Notes under the pieces: model-generated
What the model saw: the letters and a program-made list of their open reading frames with translations, nothing else
The model's database searches: none
Told to the model about the DNA's origin: nothing
Shown here: positions 1 to 6,522 of the stretch, piece after piece
Position numbering within the stretch: the stretch's first letter is position 1
Layout of the letters: each line of letters opens with the position of its first letter
Position numbers and translations under genes: made by a program
Assembly: GCA_023423495.1 (NCBI GenBank)
Contig: JAFAFM010000307.1
Coordinates: forward strand, 1 to 6,816
DNA length: 6,816 bases
Direction: 5' to 3'
Origin: Armatimonadota bacterium
Lineage (GTDB): Bacteria > Armatimonadota > Fimbriimonadia > Fimbriimonadales > Fimbriimonadaceae

Positions 1-32
1 TCTTTGACGAGTGCAACTGGAGAGGTGCCCAC
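1..32 (-). CDS. Possible N-terminus of a further minus-strand gene (partial)
   Basis: Reading leftwards past the amidohydrolase stop, a GTG at 32-30 opens a frame that stays open to the window edge and begins (V/M)GTSPVALVK. An AGGA lies about 14 nt upstream of this GTG, overlapping the amidohydrolase stop region. The spacing is longer than ideal. Only ten codons are visible, so the family cannot be assigned. The tight spacing to the preceding gene is what a same-strand operon would look like, but the stretch could equally be non-coding. Confidence 0.2.
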   Translation of the reverse strand, partial: MGTSPVALVK

Positions 33-48
33 GAGTCCGGCTGAGGTC

Positions 49-1200
49 CTAAATCCAGCCAATATTGGCCGGACGTCCGCGCTGGATGATGTCCTCGATT
101 CCGCTTGCTCCGGCAACGTTCACTTTGATGAGTCGGCCGTTGTAGCCAGGTCCAATCGAGTCCGTAGGACTCGGCTGTCCGAACTTAAGCAAGGAGCGGT
201 TGGTCGCCATTTGCCAGACTTCAGATGGGGTGATCGGCTGTCCGCGGTCACACGCGACCTTGAGGGCAGCGCGCATTTCTTCGAACATGTCGATTTGTCC
301 AGAGCTTGCGGGGCTGTCCAAACCCAAGCCGACGGCTATCCCGGCGTCGAGCATTTCTCGGACCGGGCTGGGTGGACACTTTAAGCGAATATTGGATCGA
401 GGGCAATGGGCCACGGATACATTCCCACGTGCCATTGTGCGGATGTCTTCTTGGTCGACGGCACAACAATGTACAAACTGTGCGCCCGGGCGGCAGAGCC
501 CGAGCTCCGCGGCATACTGGACAATGGATTTGCCGCGAATTGGAACATCGAAACCGGCTCGGCGGGCGAAGTCGGCCAGCGGGCCCGAACCATCGCGGGT
601 CCATTGATTTTCAAAGTCTGTTTCTGCAACATGAATGCTGAATGGTTCTCGGCTGGTTCCAAACTCGCGGAGGGTTTCCTCATCTACGGTGTGCAGCGCG
701 TGAGGGGTTAGATATCCAGGCTTGCGCCAGACTTTTGCTTGTTCGGCAGCCTTGGCCCTAACCGCAGCAATCTTTTGCGCACGGTTTTCTCGCTCATAAA
801 ATGTAATGGTCTCTTGGAATAGAACACCTTCAATTCCAGCGGACACGAGAGCCGTTGCCGCAAACGGCCGGTCGGAATGCTCGATAATGTAGCCAACGCC
901 CGTCCGCTTGTTTTCGTGCGCGGCCGCGATGCATTCTTGGCGAACGCGCATGTCGGATTCAGCCTTCTTGGCGACCATCAACTCTTGAATCCACTCGAAA
1001 TATCCCGGGGAAGCGATCTTGCCCTGCATGCCCCGGTACTCGAGATGGGAATGACCGTTCACGAACGCCGGAGAAACTACAAATGGCTCCGGGTGACCGG
1101 TCAGCGGTCGAACTTCTTGGACGCCCGCATCGGACATGACCAATTCAAGGCCCGATTGAAATTCACCCTTTTGGACGACGGCGTAGGGACGCAGAATCAT
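49..1200 (-). CDS. Amidohydrolase, aminodeoxyfutalosine/SAH deaminase-like
   Basis: A 383-residue cytoplasmic metal-dependent hydrolase of the amidohydrolase superfamily (ATZ/TRZ, SAH deaminase and aminodeoxyfutalosine deaminase branch). Members hydrolytically deaminate adenosine- or triazine-like substrates at one divalent metal. Visible ligands are H50 and H52 in FVNGHSHLE, H190 in IHVAET, H244 in FVHCC and D295 in GLGLDSPASS. H167 in TPHALHTVDEE matches the conserved substrate-binding His of deaminases, and E193 is the likely proton-shuttling Glu. The N-terminal ~45 residues and the C-terminal ~40 (GYNGRLIKVNV) form the small beta-sandwich. The HSHLE, PGYFEWIQ and DMFEEMR signatures resemble aminodeoxyfutalosine deaminases of the futalosine menaquinone route, but no other mqn gene is visible, so the substrate is inferred. 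The ATG at 1200 has only a weak GAGAA upstream. It probably shares a transcript with the secreted protein 64 bp upstream. Family confidence is high; substrate confidence is low. Confidence 0.9.
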   Translation of the reverse strand: MILRPYAVVQKGEFQSGLELVMSDAGVQEVRPLTGHPEPFVVSPAFVNGHSHLEYRGMQGKIASPGYFEWIQELMVAKKAESDMRVRQECIAAAHENKRTGVGYIIEHSDRPFAATALVSAGIEGVLFQETITFYERENRAQKIAAVRAKAAEQAKVWRKPGYLTPHALHTVDEETLREFGTSREPFSIHVAETDFENQWTRDGSGPLADFARRAGFDVPIRGKSIVQYAAELGLCRPGAQFVHCCAVDQEDIRTMARGNVSVAHCPRSNIRLKCPPSPVREMLDAGIAVGLGLDSPASSGQIDMFEEMRAALKVACDRGQPITPSEVWQMATNRSLLKFGQPSPTDSIGPGYNGRLIKVNVAGASGIEDIIQRGRPANIGWI

Positions 1201-1264
1201 TTCTCATAGGTACATACGATGTGCGTTCGAAAACTCCCCAATCGCATGAAAATAGCAAGTGTCT

Positions 1265-2017
1265 CTAGCTTTTGCTGGCGTAACTGCGAAACTTCTTTTC
1301 GGTGAATCCTGAATTCAAGGATTTATAGAAAGCGATGGCGACGTGGCATTTCCGCTTGAGCGCGGGATACTGATCGACCGCCTGCCAGTATTGGCGATCA
1401 CCGAGAAAGAGACCCTCGGCCACGGTGTTGAAATCTTCCTCGACACTGGCTTGGGCGTACTCGGTCAGAAACCCTTTTCGAAATGCGGAGATCGAGTAAA
1501 CGATGCTTGATTTCCCTTGTTGGACGGCTGCCAATCCGTCACCCAGATACTTGGTGCCCGTTAGGTTGGCGGCGCGCCATTTGCTCTCTGGAAACTTGTG
1601 GGCGTAATTTCGAAGCAAGATGCTAGAGAATTCGTGGTGGAAAGACTGCTCCAGATAACGGTTGGTGAAACCCTTTAGGTAGCCGTCGTTGCACAGGTAC
1701 ACCGCGTCCAAAGAGTTCGTTCCTCCATATTCCGACCCAAAGAAGTTTAGTGTCCGGACCAAATAGACAGCCTTCAGGTTCGATTTGAGTAGGTTGGCCG
1801 GATATTTGCTGATTGCCTGCTTGGTCAGCCGAAGACTACGAGGAACCTCGCTTTGGGCAATTGGTGTGGCCTTGGCTCGAACCTCGTCATTGCGCCAGTC
1901 GGCGGGGAACATAGTTGGACTGACGATCCAGTGGATCGGCACGACGGTGGAGCGATCTGGGCTCTTGTCGCCTGATTGGGTGACAATCAAGCATAGCAAC
2001 AAGCCGAGGGTGTTCAC
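1265..2017 (-). CDS. Exported protein resembling a zinc metallopeptidase with a degenerate HExxH
   Basis: A protein of 250 residues. Residues 1-15 are a short hydrophobic stretch (LLLCLIV) consistent with a signal peptide, so it probably acts outside the cytoplasm. Cys9 is very close to the start for a lipobox. The middle contains FHHEFSSILL (residues 126-135), which resembles the HHEFxHIL helix of putative zinc-binding metallopeptidases, but Ser132 replaces the second zinc histidine. Downstream, GFLTEYAQASVEEDF (183-197) resembles the third-ligand helix of gluzincins (Tyr187, Glu193/194, Glu201). It is therefore either a peptidase-fold protein that has lost activity or a variant with other ligands; no substrate can be named. 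GTG at 2017 is the only plausible start: the frame is closed by TAA 45 nt upstream, no ATG, GTG or TTG intervenes, and no clear Shine-Dalgarno is present. It lies upstream of the amidohydrolase on the same strand. Confidence 0.75.
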   Translation of the reverse strand: MNTLGLLLCLIVTQSGDKSPDRSTVVPIHWIVSPTMFPADWRNDEVRAKATPIAQSEVPRSLRLTKQAISKYPANLLKSNLKAVYLVRTLNFFGSEYGGTNSLDAVYLCNDGYLKGFTNRYLEQSFHHEFSSILLRNYAHKFPESKWRAANLTGTKYLGDGLAAVQQGKSSIVYSISAFRKGFLTEYAQASVEEDFNTVAEGLFLGDRQYWQAVDQYPALKRKCHVAIAFYKSLNSGFTEKKFRSYASKS

Positions 2018-2028
2018 AGGGGAATTAT

Positions 2029-2092
2029 GGCTCGCAGCGTAAAGCGTGAGGCGTGGGGCTTAAGGGGGCGCAGTTTCAAGGGGCTCGCAGCG
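2029..2092. repeat. Intergenic heptamer array bracketed by an 11-bp direct repeat
   Basis: Inside the 129-bp divergent gap, four consecutive 7-mers run from 2036 to 2063: AGCGTAA, AGCGTGA, GGCGTGG and GGCTTAA (loose consensus RGCGTGA). The 11-mer GGCTCGCAGCG occurs at 2029-2039 and again at 2082-2092, so it brackets the array. The second copy extends into a perfect 11-nt inverted repeat, CTCGCAGCGAG (2084-2094). This resembles the degenerate heptameric short tandem repeats seen between genes in some bacteria. No function is assigned. The gap must also hold the promoters of both flanking genes, but I see no convincing -35/-10 pair. Confidence 0.6.
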
Positions 2093-2146
2093 AGGGTGTG
2101 AATCGAAATCAGTGCGAAGGAGAATCTCACAGGTATCGTCTGCTTA

Positions 2147-2911
2147 ATGGATGCGCTGGCAGAGGCTATTGAATGCTTTTGCACAGGCTTCACGTACACG
2201 CGAAGCTTCACTTTCCCGTACGTTGTCGACCGCTATCCAGGCATGTGGGTCATGCGGGACGAGGTCCCTCGCAAGTTCGACACTCGCAATTCAGAGGTCG
2301 TCGTACTGGACTTGGACCCGAAGGAGGCCGCAAAGCAGCTCCGCCAGCTTAAGTGCGGCCGGTTCTATCTCGCGGCGATGAATCGTCCAGGTCAGGATGT
2401 CAATGAAACCAAGCGGGCGTATAAAGCGGAGCATTTTCGCCTGATGCGCTCGGAACCAATGTTCGTTTGCCGGGTAGGGAAGCATATAAAGGCCCCGAGC
2501 GAGTGCCGGATGACGCGGATTGTTAACCAGCCAGATGCAGATCGGGTGGCGGCGGCGGCGGGAAGACCGCAGATTCGAGAGAAAGATATGGTCGAAGGAG
2601 CGCCGTTGCGGCTTTTCGCGGCCTGGGAAGGGGACGGTCCGGTGGCCTGGGTACGCAGTATCCGCACTAATCCCACTACGTCTTGGGTATCGAACCTGTA
2701 CGTAAAACCTACGCATCGGAGGATGGGGATTGGGCGAGCATTGATGAGCTTCCTCCTGGATGATGACGGCGGTAGGGGAATTGGAACGAGCATCCTGTTG
2801 GCCTCGAGCGATGGCGCAAAGCTATATCCGCTGCTCGGATACTGCCAAATCGGCACTCTGCAGCTTTTCTCACCCGTCAAGAGCCATTGGGATTTCAGTT
2901 GGGACGGGTAA
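2147..2911 (+). CDS. GNAT family N-acetyltransferase with an N-terminal extension
   Basis: A 254-residue cytoplasmic protein. The C-terminal part (about 120-245) is a GNAT acetyltransferase domain, which transfers an acetyl group from acetyl-CoA to an amine. Motif A is visible as VSNLYVKPTHRRMGIGRAL (181-199), with the acetyl-CoA pyrophosphate-binding R191-R192-x-G194-x-G196. Motif B is LLASSDGAKLYPLLGY (217-232), the usual Ala/Ser-x-x-Gly ... LY-x-x-LGY pattern. Residues 1-115 are not recognisable as a second acetyltransferase with an intact motif A and may be a degenerate N-lobe or a substrate domain. The acceptor is unknown. The ATG at 2147 is the first start in frame. AAGGAG at 2117-2122 lies 24 nt upstream, too far for normal use, while a weaker AGG at 2131 is 13 nt away. 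tpiA follows after 9 nt, so the two are probably co-transcribed, although no functional link is apparent. Confidence 0.88.
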   Translation: MDALAEAIECFCTGFTYTRSFTFPYVVDRYPGMWVMRDEVPRKFDTRNSEVVVLDLDPKEAAKQLRQLKCGRFYLAAMNRPGQDVNETKRAYKAEHFRLMRSEPMFVCRVGKHIKAPSECRMTRIVNQPDADRVAAAAGRPQIREKDMVEGAPLRLFAAWEGDGPVAWVRSIRTNPTTSWVSNLYVKPTHRRMGIGRALMSFLLDDDGGRGIGTSILLASSDGAKLYPLLGYCQIGTLQLFSPVKSHWDFSWDG

Positions 2912-2920
2912 AACGAGGGC

Positions 2921-3709
2921 ATGCGCCGTAAACTCGTAGCCGGTAACTGGAAGATGAATTTGACCTCGGAAGAAGCGAGGGAAACGGCGGAAAGATTAAG
3001 AACTCTAATAAAGAATCCCATCGCCGAAGTTGTTATTTGCCCCCCATTTTTAAGCATTGCGGGTGCCCGCCAGGGACTTGGTGAGAGCACGATCAAATTG
3101 GGTGCGCAAAACGTGTTCTGGATGACGAAAGGTGCGTTTACCGGGCAAGTGAGCGCCTCGATGCTTAAGGCCGAGGGGTGCACGTATTGCATCGTGGGCC
3201 ACTCGGAGACCCGCGGCAAGTTCGGCAAGTTGGAGATCCCCGCAGAAACGGTTTGCCATTTTGCGGAAAACGATCATACGGTTAACTTGAAGATTGAGGC
3301 GTTGATAGAGGAGAACATCACGCCAATCCTGTGCGTCGGGGAAACCCAACCGGAACGCGACGCCGGCATGACTGATGCGATTATCACAACCCAGCTAGAG
3401 AAAGCGGTGCAAGGGATTGGGCAAGGCGCATTGTCGGACCTGGTGGTGGCCTATGAACCGGTGTGGGCGATTGGAACTGGCAATGTATGTGATGCGAATG
3501 AAGCCGAGCGCGTTTGCGGTTTGATTCGAAAAGTCATTGCCAGCGTAGTGGACCGGACGGTGGCAGACTCAACGAGAGTCCTGTACGGGGGTTCGGTGAA
3601 GGCTTCCAATGCAGCCGAACTATTCCACCAACCAAACATTGATGGCGGCCTCATAGGAGGCGCAAGTTTGGATCCGGACGAGTTCGCCCAGATTGTAGCG
3701 GCGGCGTAG
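2921..3709 (+). CDS. tpiA: Triosephosphate isomerase
   Basis: A 262-residue TIM-barrel enzyme that interconverts dihydroxyacetone phosphate and glyceraldehyde 3-phosphate in glycolysis and gluconeogenesis, in the cytoplasm and usually as a dimer. Asn9 and Lys11 (AGNWKMN), His94 (VGHSETR, 92-98), Glu179 (AYEPVWAIGTG, 177-187), the phosphate-binding YGGSV (222-226) and GGLIGGASL (242-250) are all present, so it should be active. It is slightly longer than the usual ~250 residues because of extra sequence after His94 (about 99-118, GKFGKLEIPAET region). The common GHSERR reads GHSETR, and loop 6 has GTGN where many enzymes have GTGK. The ATG at 2921 is preceded by GAGGG only 1 nt away, which is tight, with a more distant GGGACGGG at 2901-2908 within the end of the preceding gene. 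It lies 9 nt after the acetyltransferase stop. Confidence 0.97.
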   Translation: MRRKLVAGNWKMNLTSEEARETAERLRTLIKNPIAEVVICPPFLSIAGARQGLGESTIKLGAQNVFWMTKGAFTGQVSASMLKAEGCTYCIVGHSETRGKFGKLEIPAETVCHFAENDHTVNLKIEALIEENITPILCVGETQPERDAGMTDAIITTQLEKAVQGIGQGALSDLVVAYEPVWAIGTGNVCDANEAERVCGLIRKVIASVVDRTVADSTRVLYGGSVKASNAAELFHQPNIDGGLIGGASLDPDEFAQIVAAA

Positions 3710-3770
3710 ATTTTCGCTTCTGGTCGAGTGGCCCTTTTCAAAATGGGCTTCAAGGTTGTAACGTATTGGC

Positions 3771-4703
3771 ATGAATCGTAAATGGTTTCTTGCCTGGACT
3801 CTTTTGGGCGTCGGGGCAATCACGGTCGCCGTCACGATGGATGTCAACCATCCGCTCTTGAACAACCACATTTCAAAGCTAAAGGGCGCGAACACTCTTA
3901 CCGTCAATTTCACGTTCAACAAACTTGGAACGGACGTCGAAGATCACAAGTTGGTGCTTTCCAAGGGTGGGCTGCTTCGATGGGAGACTTCCGACAGCCT
4001 GGTGGTGGCAAATGGAAGCCAAATTCTAACGTTGGACAAGAAGACCAACCAATACACAGAAGAACCTCAAACGCCGGAATCCTTGAAGAAGGTGCTGAAT
4101 TCAGATGCTATCTGGGCTTGGTCAGCGTTTGCGGATGACACCTTTTTGAAGCCAATTACCGATGCGAAAACCGGTGCAGCTCGGAAAGTGAAGGGCACGG
4201 CGGTGAAAGAGCTCAATGTTGCCCGCGGGCCGAAAGACGTGACCTTATTCATCGACGATCAGCTTGGTTTTGCTAGAGGCGCCACTTATCAAGTGGATAA
4301 CGGCATCGGTCAGAAGAACACTTTTCTGATCGTCGCTTCTGAGATTGTTGTTGGTAAAGATGCCTTGACCTCTACGGATAAGCAATTTGCCGCTCCGTCC
4401 GGCGCTCAGAAGGTTGAGAAGCTGGCGGCGGGCACTTCTTGGAAGGATGTTGGACCGATCTTTGCCGCGCGGTGTGGTTGCCATGTTTCCCGCGTGACGG
4501 CCGGCCTGAGCTTAGCGAGCCATCGGGGCATCATGTCTGGAAGCCGAAGCGGTCAGGTTGTCACCCCTGGAGATCCTGAGAATAGCGTGTTGTTGCAGGT
4601 TATCAAGGGTACGCGAGCGCCCAAGATGCCGCCGCAGGGCGAATTGACACCGCAGCAGTTGGAGACACTCTCCAACTGGATCAAGGACGGCGCGAAAGAG
4701 TAG
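3771..4703 (+). CDS. Exported LolA-like domain fused to a Planctomycete-type cytochrome c domain
   Basis: A protein of 310 residues. Residues 1-22 (Arg3, Lys4, then hydrophobic WFLAWTLLGVGAITVAV) form a signal peptide or membrane anchor, so the rest is periplasmic. Residues ~38-200 have the look of a LolA/outer-membrane lipoprotein-sorting-like beta domain (LTVNFTFNKLG, LVLSKGGLLRWETS, ILTLDKKTNQY), an inferred assignment based on style. After a linker (205-222), residues 223-308 match the cytochrome c module common in Planctomycetes (PSCyt1-like): a haem site at 235-238, TPGDPENSVLLQVIKG (265-280), PKMPP with Met286 as the probable distal ligand, then ELTPQQLETLSNWIKDGA. The haem motif is Cys235-Gly236-Cys237-His238, one residue shorter than CxxCH. 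The likely role is a periplasmic electron-transfer or lipid/quinone-associated protein; the partner is unknown. AAGG at 3752-3755 is 15 nt from the ATG, so the ribosome site is weak. The stop abuts the stop of convergent accA. Confidence 0.85.
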   Translation: MNRKWFLAWTLLGVGAITVAVTMDVNHPLLNNHISKLKGANTLTVNFTFNKLGTDVEDHKLVLSKGGLLRWETSDSLVVANGSQILTLDKKTNQYTEEPQTPESLKKVLNSDAIWAWSAFADDTFLKPITDAKTGAARKVKGTAVKELNVARGPKDVTLFIDDQLGFARGATYQVDNGIGQKNTFLIVASEIVVGKDALTSTDKQFAAPSGAQKVEKLAAGTSWKDVGPIFAARCGCHVSRVTAGLSLASHRGIMSGSRSGQVVTPGDPENSVLLQVIKGTRAPKMPPQGELTPQQLETLSNWIKDGAKE

Positions 4704-4710
4704 CTACTCT
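4697..4710. repeat. Perfect 14-bp palindrome spanning two abutting stop codons
   Basis: AGAGTAGCTACTCT reads identically on both strands. TAG at 4701-4703 ends the cytochrome fusion gene and its mirror CTA at 4704-4706 ends accA on the other strand. The symmetry arises because both genes end in GAG TAG (Glu-stop). There is no intergenic base and no T-tract on either side, so it does not look like a classical bidirectional terminator. Confidence 0.9.
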
Positions 4711-5684
4711 GCTATCGATTGAAACTCACCAACGGCGCGAAACTTGTCGTACCGTTGGTCTTTCAATTGTCGGCCGGTCATCGACTGCAATTCGGTGAGG
4801 TGCCGAACCAGCGCACTCTTTACGAGCGATGAGGCTTCGAGAGGATCGCGATGGGCGCCTCCAACCGGCTCAGCGACGATCTCATCGATGATTCCGAACT
4901 TCATGGCGCTATCCGCGGTCAGTTGGAGCGCTTTGGCGGCGTCGGCCCCTCGCTCTGGCATCCTCCACAAAATGGCGGCACAGCCCTCTGGGGGAATAAC
5001 CGAGTAGACAGCATGCTCCTGCATGAGCACCCGATTTGAAGCGGCAATTCCGATGGCGCCGCCGCTGCCTCCCTCACCGATCACGATCGCAACCGTTGGA
5101 ACCGTGAGTTCAAACATCTTAAACATGCCGGCGGCGATAGCCTCGCTGATGCCTCTGGACTCGCTCTCAACTCCTGGATCGGCGGCGGGCGTGTCCACAA
5201 ATGAGATGACGGGCATCTTGAAGCGCTCGGCCATATCGAAGAGTCGAATCGCCTTGCGGTAACCCTCAGGCTTTGCCATGCCGAAGTTTCTGAATTGGCG
5301 TTCCTGGATATTGCGGCCCTTTTGGTGTCCAACCACCATCACCGGTTGCCCGTCGAGCTTGGCAGGGCCGCCGACGATAGCATTGTCAATAAATCCGCGC
5401 CGGTCTCCCTGCAGCTCGACGAAGTCCGTGAAGATTGAGGCGATATAGTCCAGCGTATAGGGACGCTTCGGGGCTCGAGCGACGAGTACCTTTTCCCAGG
5501 GACCCAGCCGCTGAAACATAACCTCGATGTAATTGTCGCGGCGGCGCTCAAGTTCCTCGATCTTCGTTTCGAGGTCCACGCGCTTGTGCGCTTCGTCCTC
5601 TCGGCGAGCGAACTCTTTGAGCTTGTCAATGCCCTCCTCTAGTTCTTTGAGAGGCCGATTCCATTCATCAAAATTCTTCGCCAT
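4704..5684 (-). CDS. accA: Acetyl-CoA carboxylase carboxyltransferase subunit alpha
   Basis: A 326-residue cytoplasmic protein, close to the ~319 of E. coli AccA. With AccD it forms the carboxyltransferase that moves CO2 from carboxybiotin on AccB to acetyl-CoA, giving malonyl-CoA for fatty acid synthesis. The N-terminal helical, charged region (1-55) with LKELEEGIDKLKE is typical. It is followed by the crotonase-fold core: GDRRGFIDNAIVGG (93-106), GHQKGRN (119-125), NFGMAKPEGYRKA (133-145), DTPAADPGVESESRG (164-178), the oxyanion-type glycine loop GEGGSGGA (203-210), and PPEGCAAILWR (231-241). All core motifs are intact. The ATG at 5684 has a perfect AGGAGG 6 nt upstream and lies 1 nt after the accD stop, so it is probably translationally coupled to accD, which would favour equal subunit amounts. 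Confidence 0.98.
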   Translation of the reverse strand: MAKNFDEWNRPLKELEEGIDKLKEFARREDEAHKRVDLETKIEELERRRDNYIEVMFQRLGPWEKVLVARAPKRPYTLDYIASIFTDFVELQGDRRGFIDNAIVGGPAKLDGQPVMVVGHQKGRNIQERQFRNFGMAKPEGYRKAIRLFDMAERFKMPVISFVDTPAADPGVESESRGISEAIAAGMFKMFELTVPTVAIVIGEGGSGGAIGIAASNRVLMQEHAVYSVIPPEGCAAILWRMPERGADAAKALQLTADSAMKFGIIDEIVAEPVGGAHRDPLEASSLVKSALVRHLTELQSMTGRQLKDQRYDKFRAVGEFQSIAE

Positions 5685-5685
5685 G

Positions 5686-6522
5686 TCAGTCCTCCTGAAT
5701 CTCCTCTCCTAGGTTCGCATCGACAAGGTGTCCGCCCAAGCTGGAAATGAGACTGGATAGGACGAGGCGCATTTCTTTGCGGGGCACGATTCGGTCAAGC
5801 ATGCCGTGTTTGAATACAAAGTCGGCGGTCTGAAAGTCGTCCGGCACCTTACTGACACCCGCTTGCTTAGCAACTCGAGCGCCCGCAAAGCCCACCAGCG
5901 CCTTTGGCTCTGCGATGATCACGTCGGCAATCGAAGCATAGCTGGCAAGCACGCCCGCCATGGTGGGATCGGTGAAGATCGCGATGTAGGGAACACCGGC
6001 CTCGTAACACTTGGCAGCGGCCGCAGTGGTCTTCGCCATTTGCATGAGCGAAATCAAGCCCTCCTGCATTCGAGCTCCACCAGAGGCGCAGAAGATGATG
6101 GCTGGAATTTGCTGATCAGCTGCTCGCTCAAGCGTACGGGTGATCTTTTCTCCCGCAACCGAGCCCATAGATCCGCCCATAAAGGCAAAGTCGGCAACCG
6201 CCGTCGCCACTCGGCGACCTTCTAAGCGCGCGATCCCCGAGACGATTGAGTCGAACATTCCCGTCTTGGCTTCGGCGCCTCGGCGCTTTTCTTCGTATTC
6301 CGGAAAATTCAAGGGATCTTCGGACTTCAACTCGCGATCGAGTTCTTGGAAGGAGCCCTCATCGAAAGTCCACTCAATCCGCTTGGAAGCGCTAATTCGG
6401 TGGTGATGTCCGCAATGATTGCAGACCCGCAGATTCTGCTCAAACTCGATCGAGAACAAGATCTTCTTGCAATTTGCGCATTGAAGAAAAGCTTGCGACT
6501 TATCGGATGCTCGCGTACTCAA
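5686..6522 (-). CDS. accD: Acetyl-CoA carboxylase carboxyltransferase subunit beta
   Basis: A 278-residue zinc-binding beta subunit of the acetyl-CoA carboxylase carboxyltransferase, partner of the adjacent AccA. The N-terminal zinc ribbon is visible as Cys15-x2-Cys18 and Cys34-x2-Cys37. The crotonase-fold core has FMGGSMGSVAGEKI (114-127), CASGGARMQEG (145-155), FTDPTMAGVLASYA (183-196) and EPKALVGFAGARV (205-217). Compared with E. coli, TMGGVSASFA is changed to TMAGVLASYA (Gly to Ala189) and GFAGPRV to GFAGARV (Ala215). The start is a TTG at 6522: the frame is closed by TAG 30 nt upstream, the only other weak starter in between is a CTG, and there is no ATG or GTG before the zinc ribbon. 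No Shine-Dalgarno precedes the TTG. The gene is first in an accD-accA pair and diverges from nuoB. Confidence 0.96.
   Translation of the reverse strand: MSTRASDKSQAFLQCANCKKILFSIEFEQNLRVCNHCGHHHRISASKRIEWTFDEGSFQELDRELKSEDPLNFPEYEEKRRGAEAKTGMFDSIVSGIARLEGRRVATAVADFAFMGGSMGSVAGEKITRTLERAADQQIPAIIFCASGGARMQEGLISLMQMAKTTAAAAKCYEAGVPYIAIFTDPTMAGVLASYASIADVIIAEPKALVGFAGARVAKQAGVSKVPDDFQTADFVFKHGMLDRIVPRKEMRLVLSSLISSLGGHLVDANLGEEIQED
5691..5696 (-). promoter_or_regulatory. Strong ribosome binding site for accA inside accD
   Basis: On the minus strand AGGAGG occurs within the last codons of accD, 6 nt before the accA ATG. It is the only perfect Shine-Dalgarno consensus I found at a good distance from a start in this window, and it fixes the accA start. 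Its position inside the upstream gene supports coupled translation. Confidence 0.85.

Noticed and set aside
4..711. Several plus-strand open frames of 100-135 codons
   Set aside because: They are antisense to the amidohydrolase, whose metal-binding motifs are conserved in the opposite frame; the compositions are rich in Arg, Gly and Ser and show no domain pattern.
1201..1264. Promoter or terminator in the gap before the amidohydrolase
   Set aside because: I found only a poor -35/-10 combination (TTGGGG and TATGTA with 19-nt spacing) and a 4-bp stem; this is not enough to separate it from co-transcription with the upstream gene.
2036..2063. Heptamer run as a CRISPR array or phage attachment site
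   Set aside because: The units are 7 nt with no spacers, and there is no integrase, tRNA or cas gene nearby.
2392..3228. A 278-codon open frame on the minus strand
   Set aside because: It lies wholly antisense to the acetyltransferase and tpiA, both of which show clear family motifs; its translation is low in complexity, rich in Ser/Pro/Arg, and matches nothing I recognise.
3731..3748. Hairpin GCCC...GGGC between tpiA and the cytochrome gene as a terminator
   Set aside because: The stem has only four G-C pairs followed by a T-T mismatch and a couple of A-T pairs, and no T-tract follows, so it is too weak to call.
5806..6225. A 139-codon plus-strand open frame
   Set aside because: It is antisense to accD, which is unambiguous.
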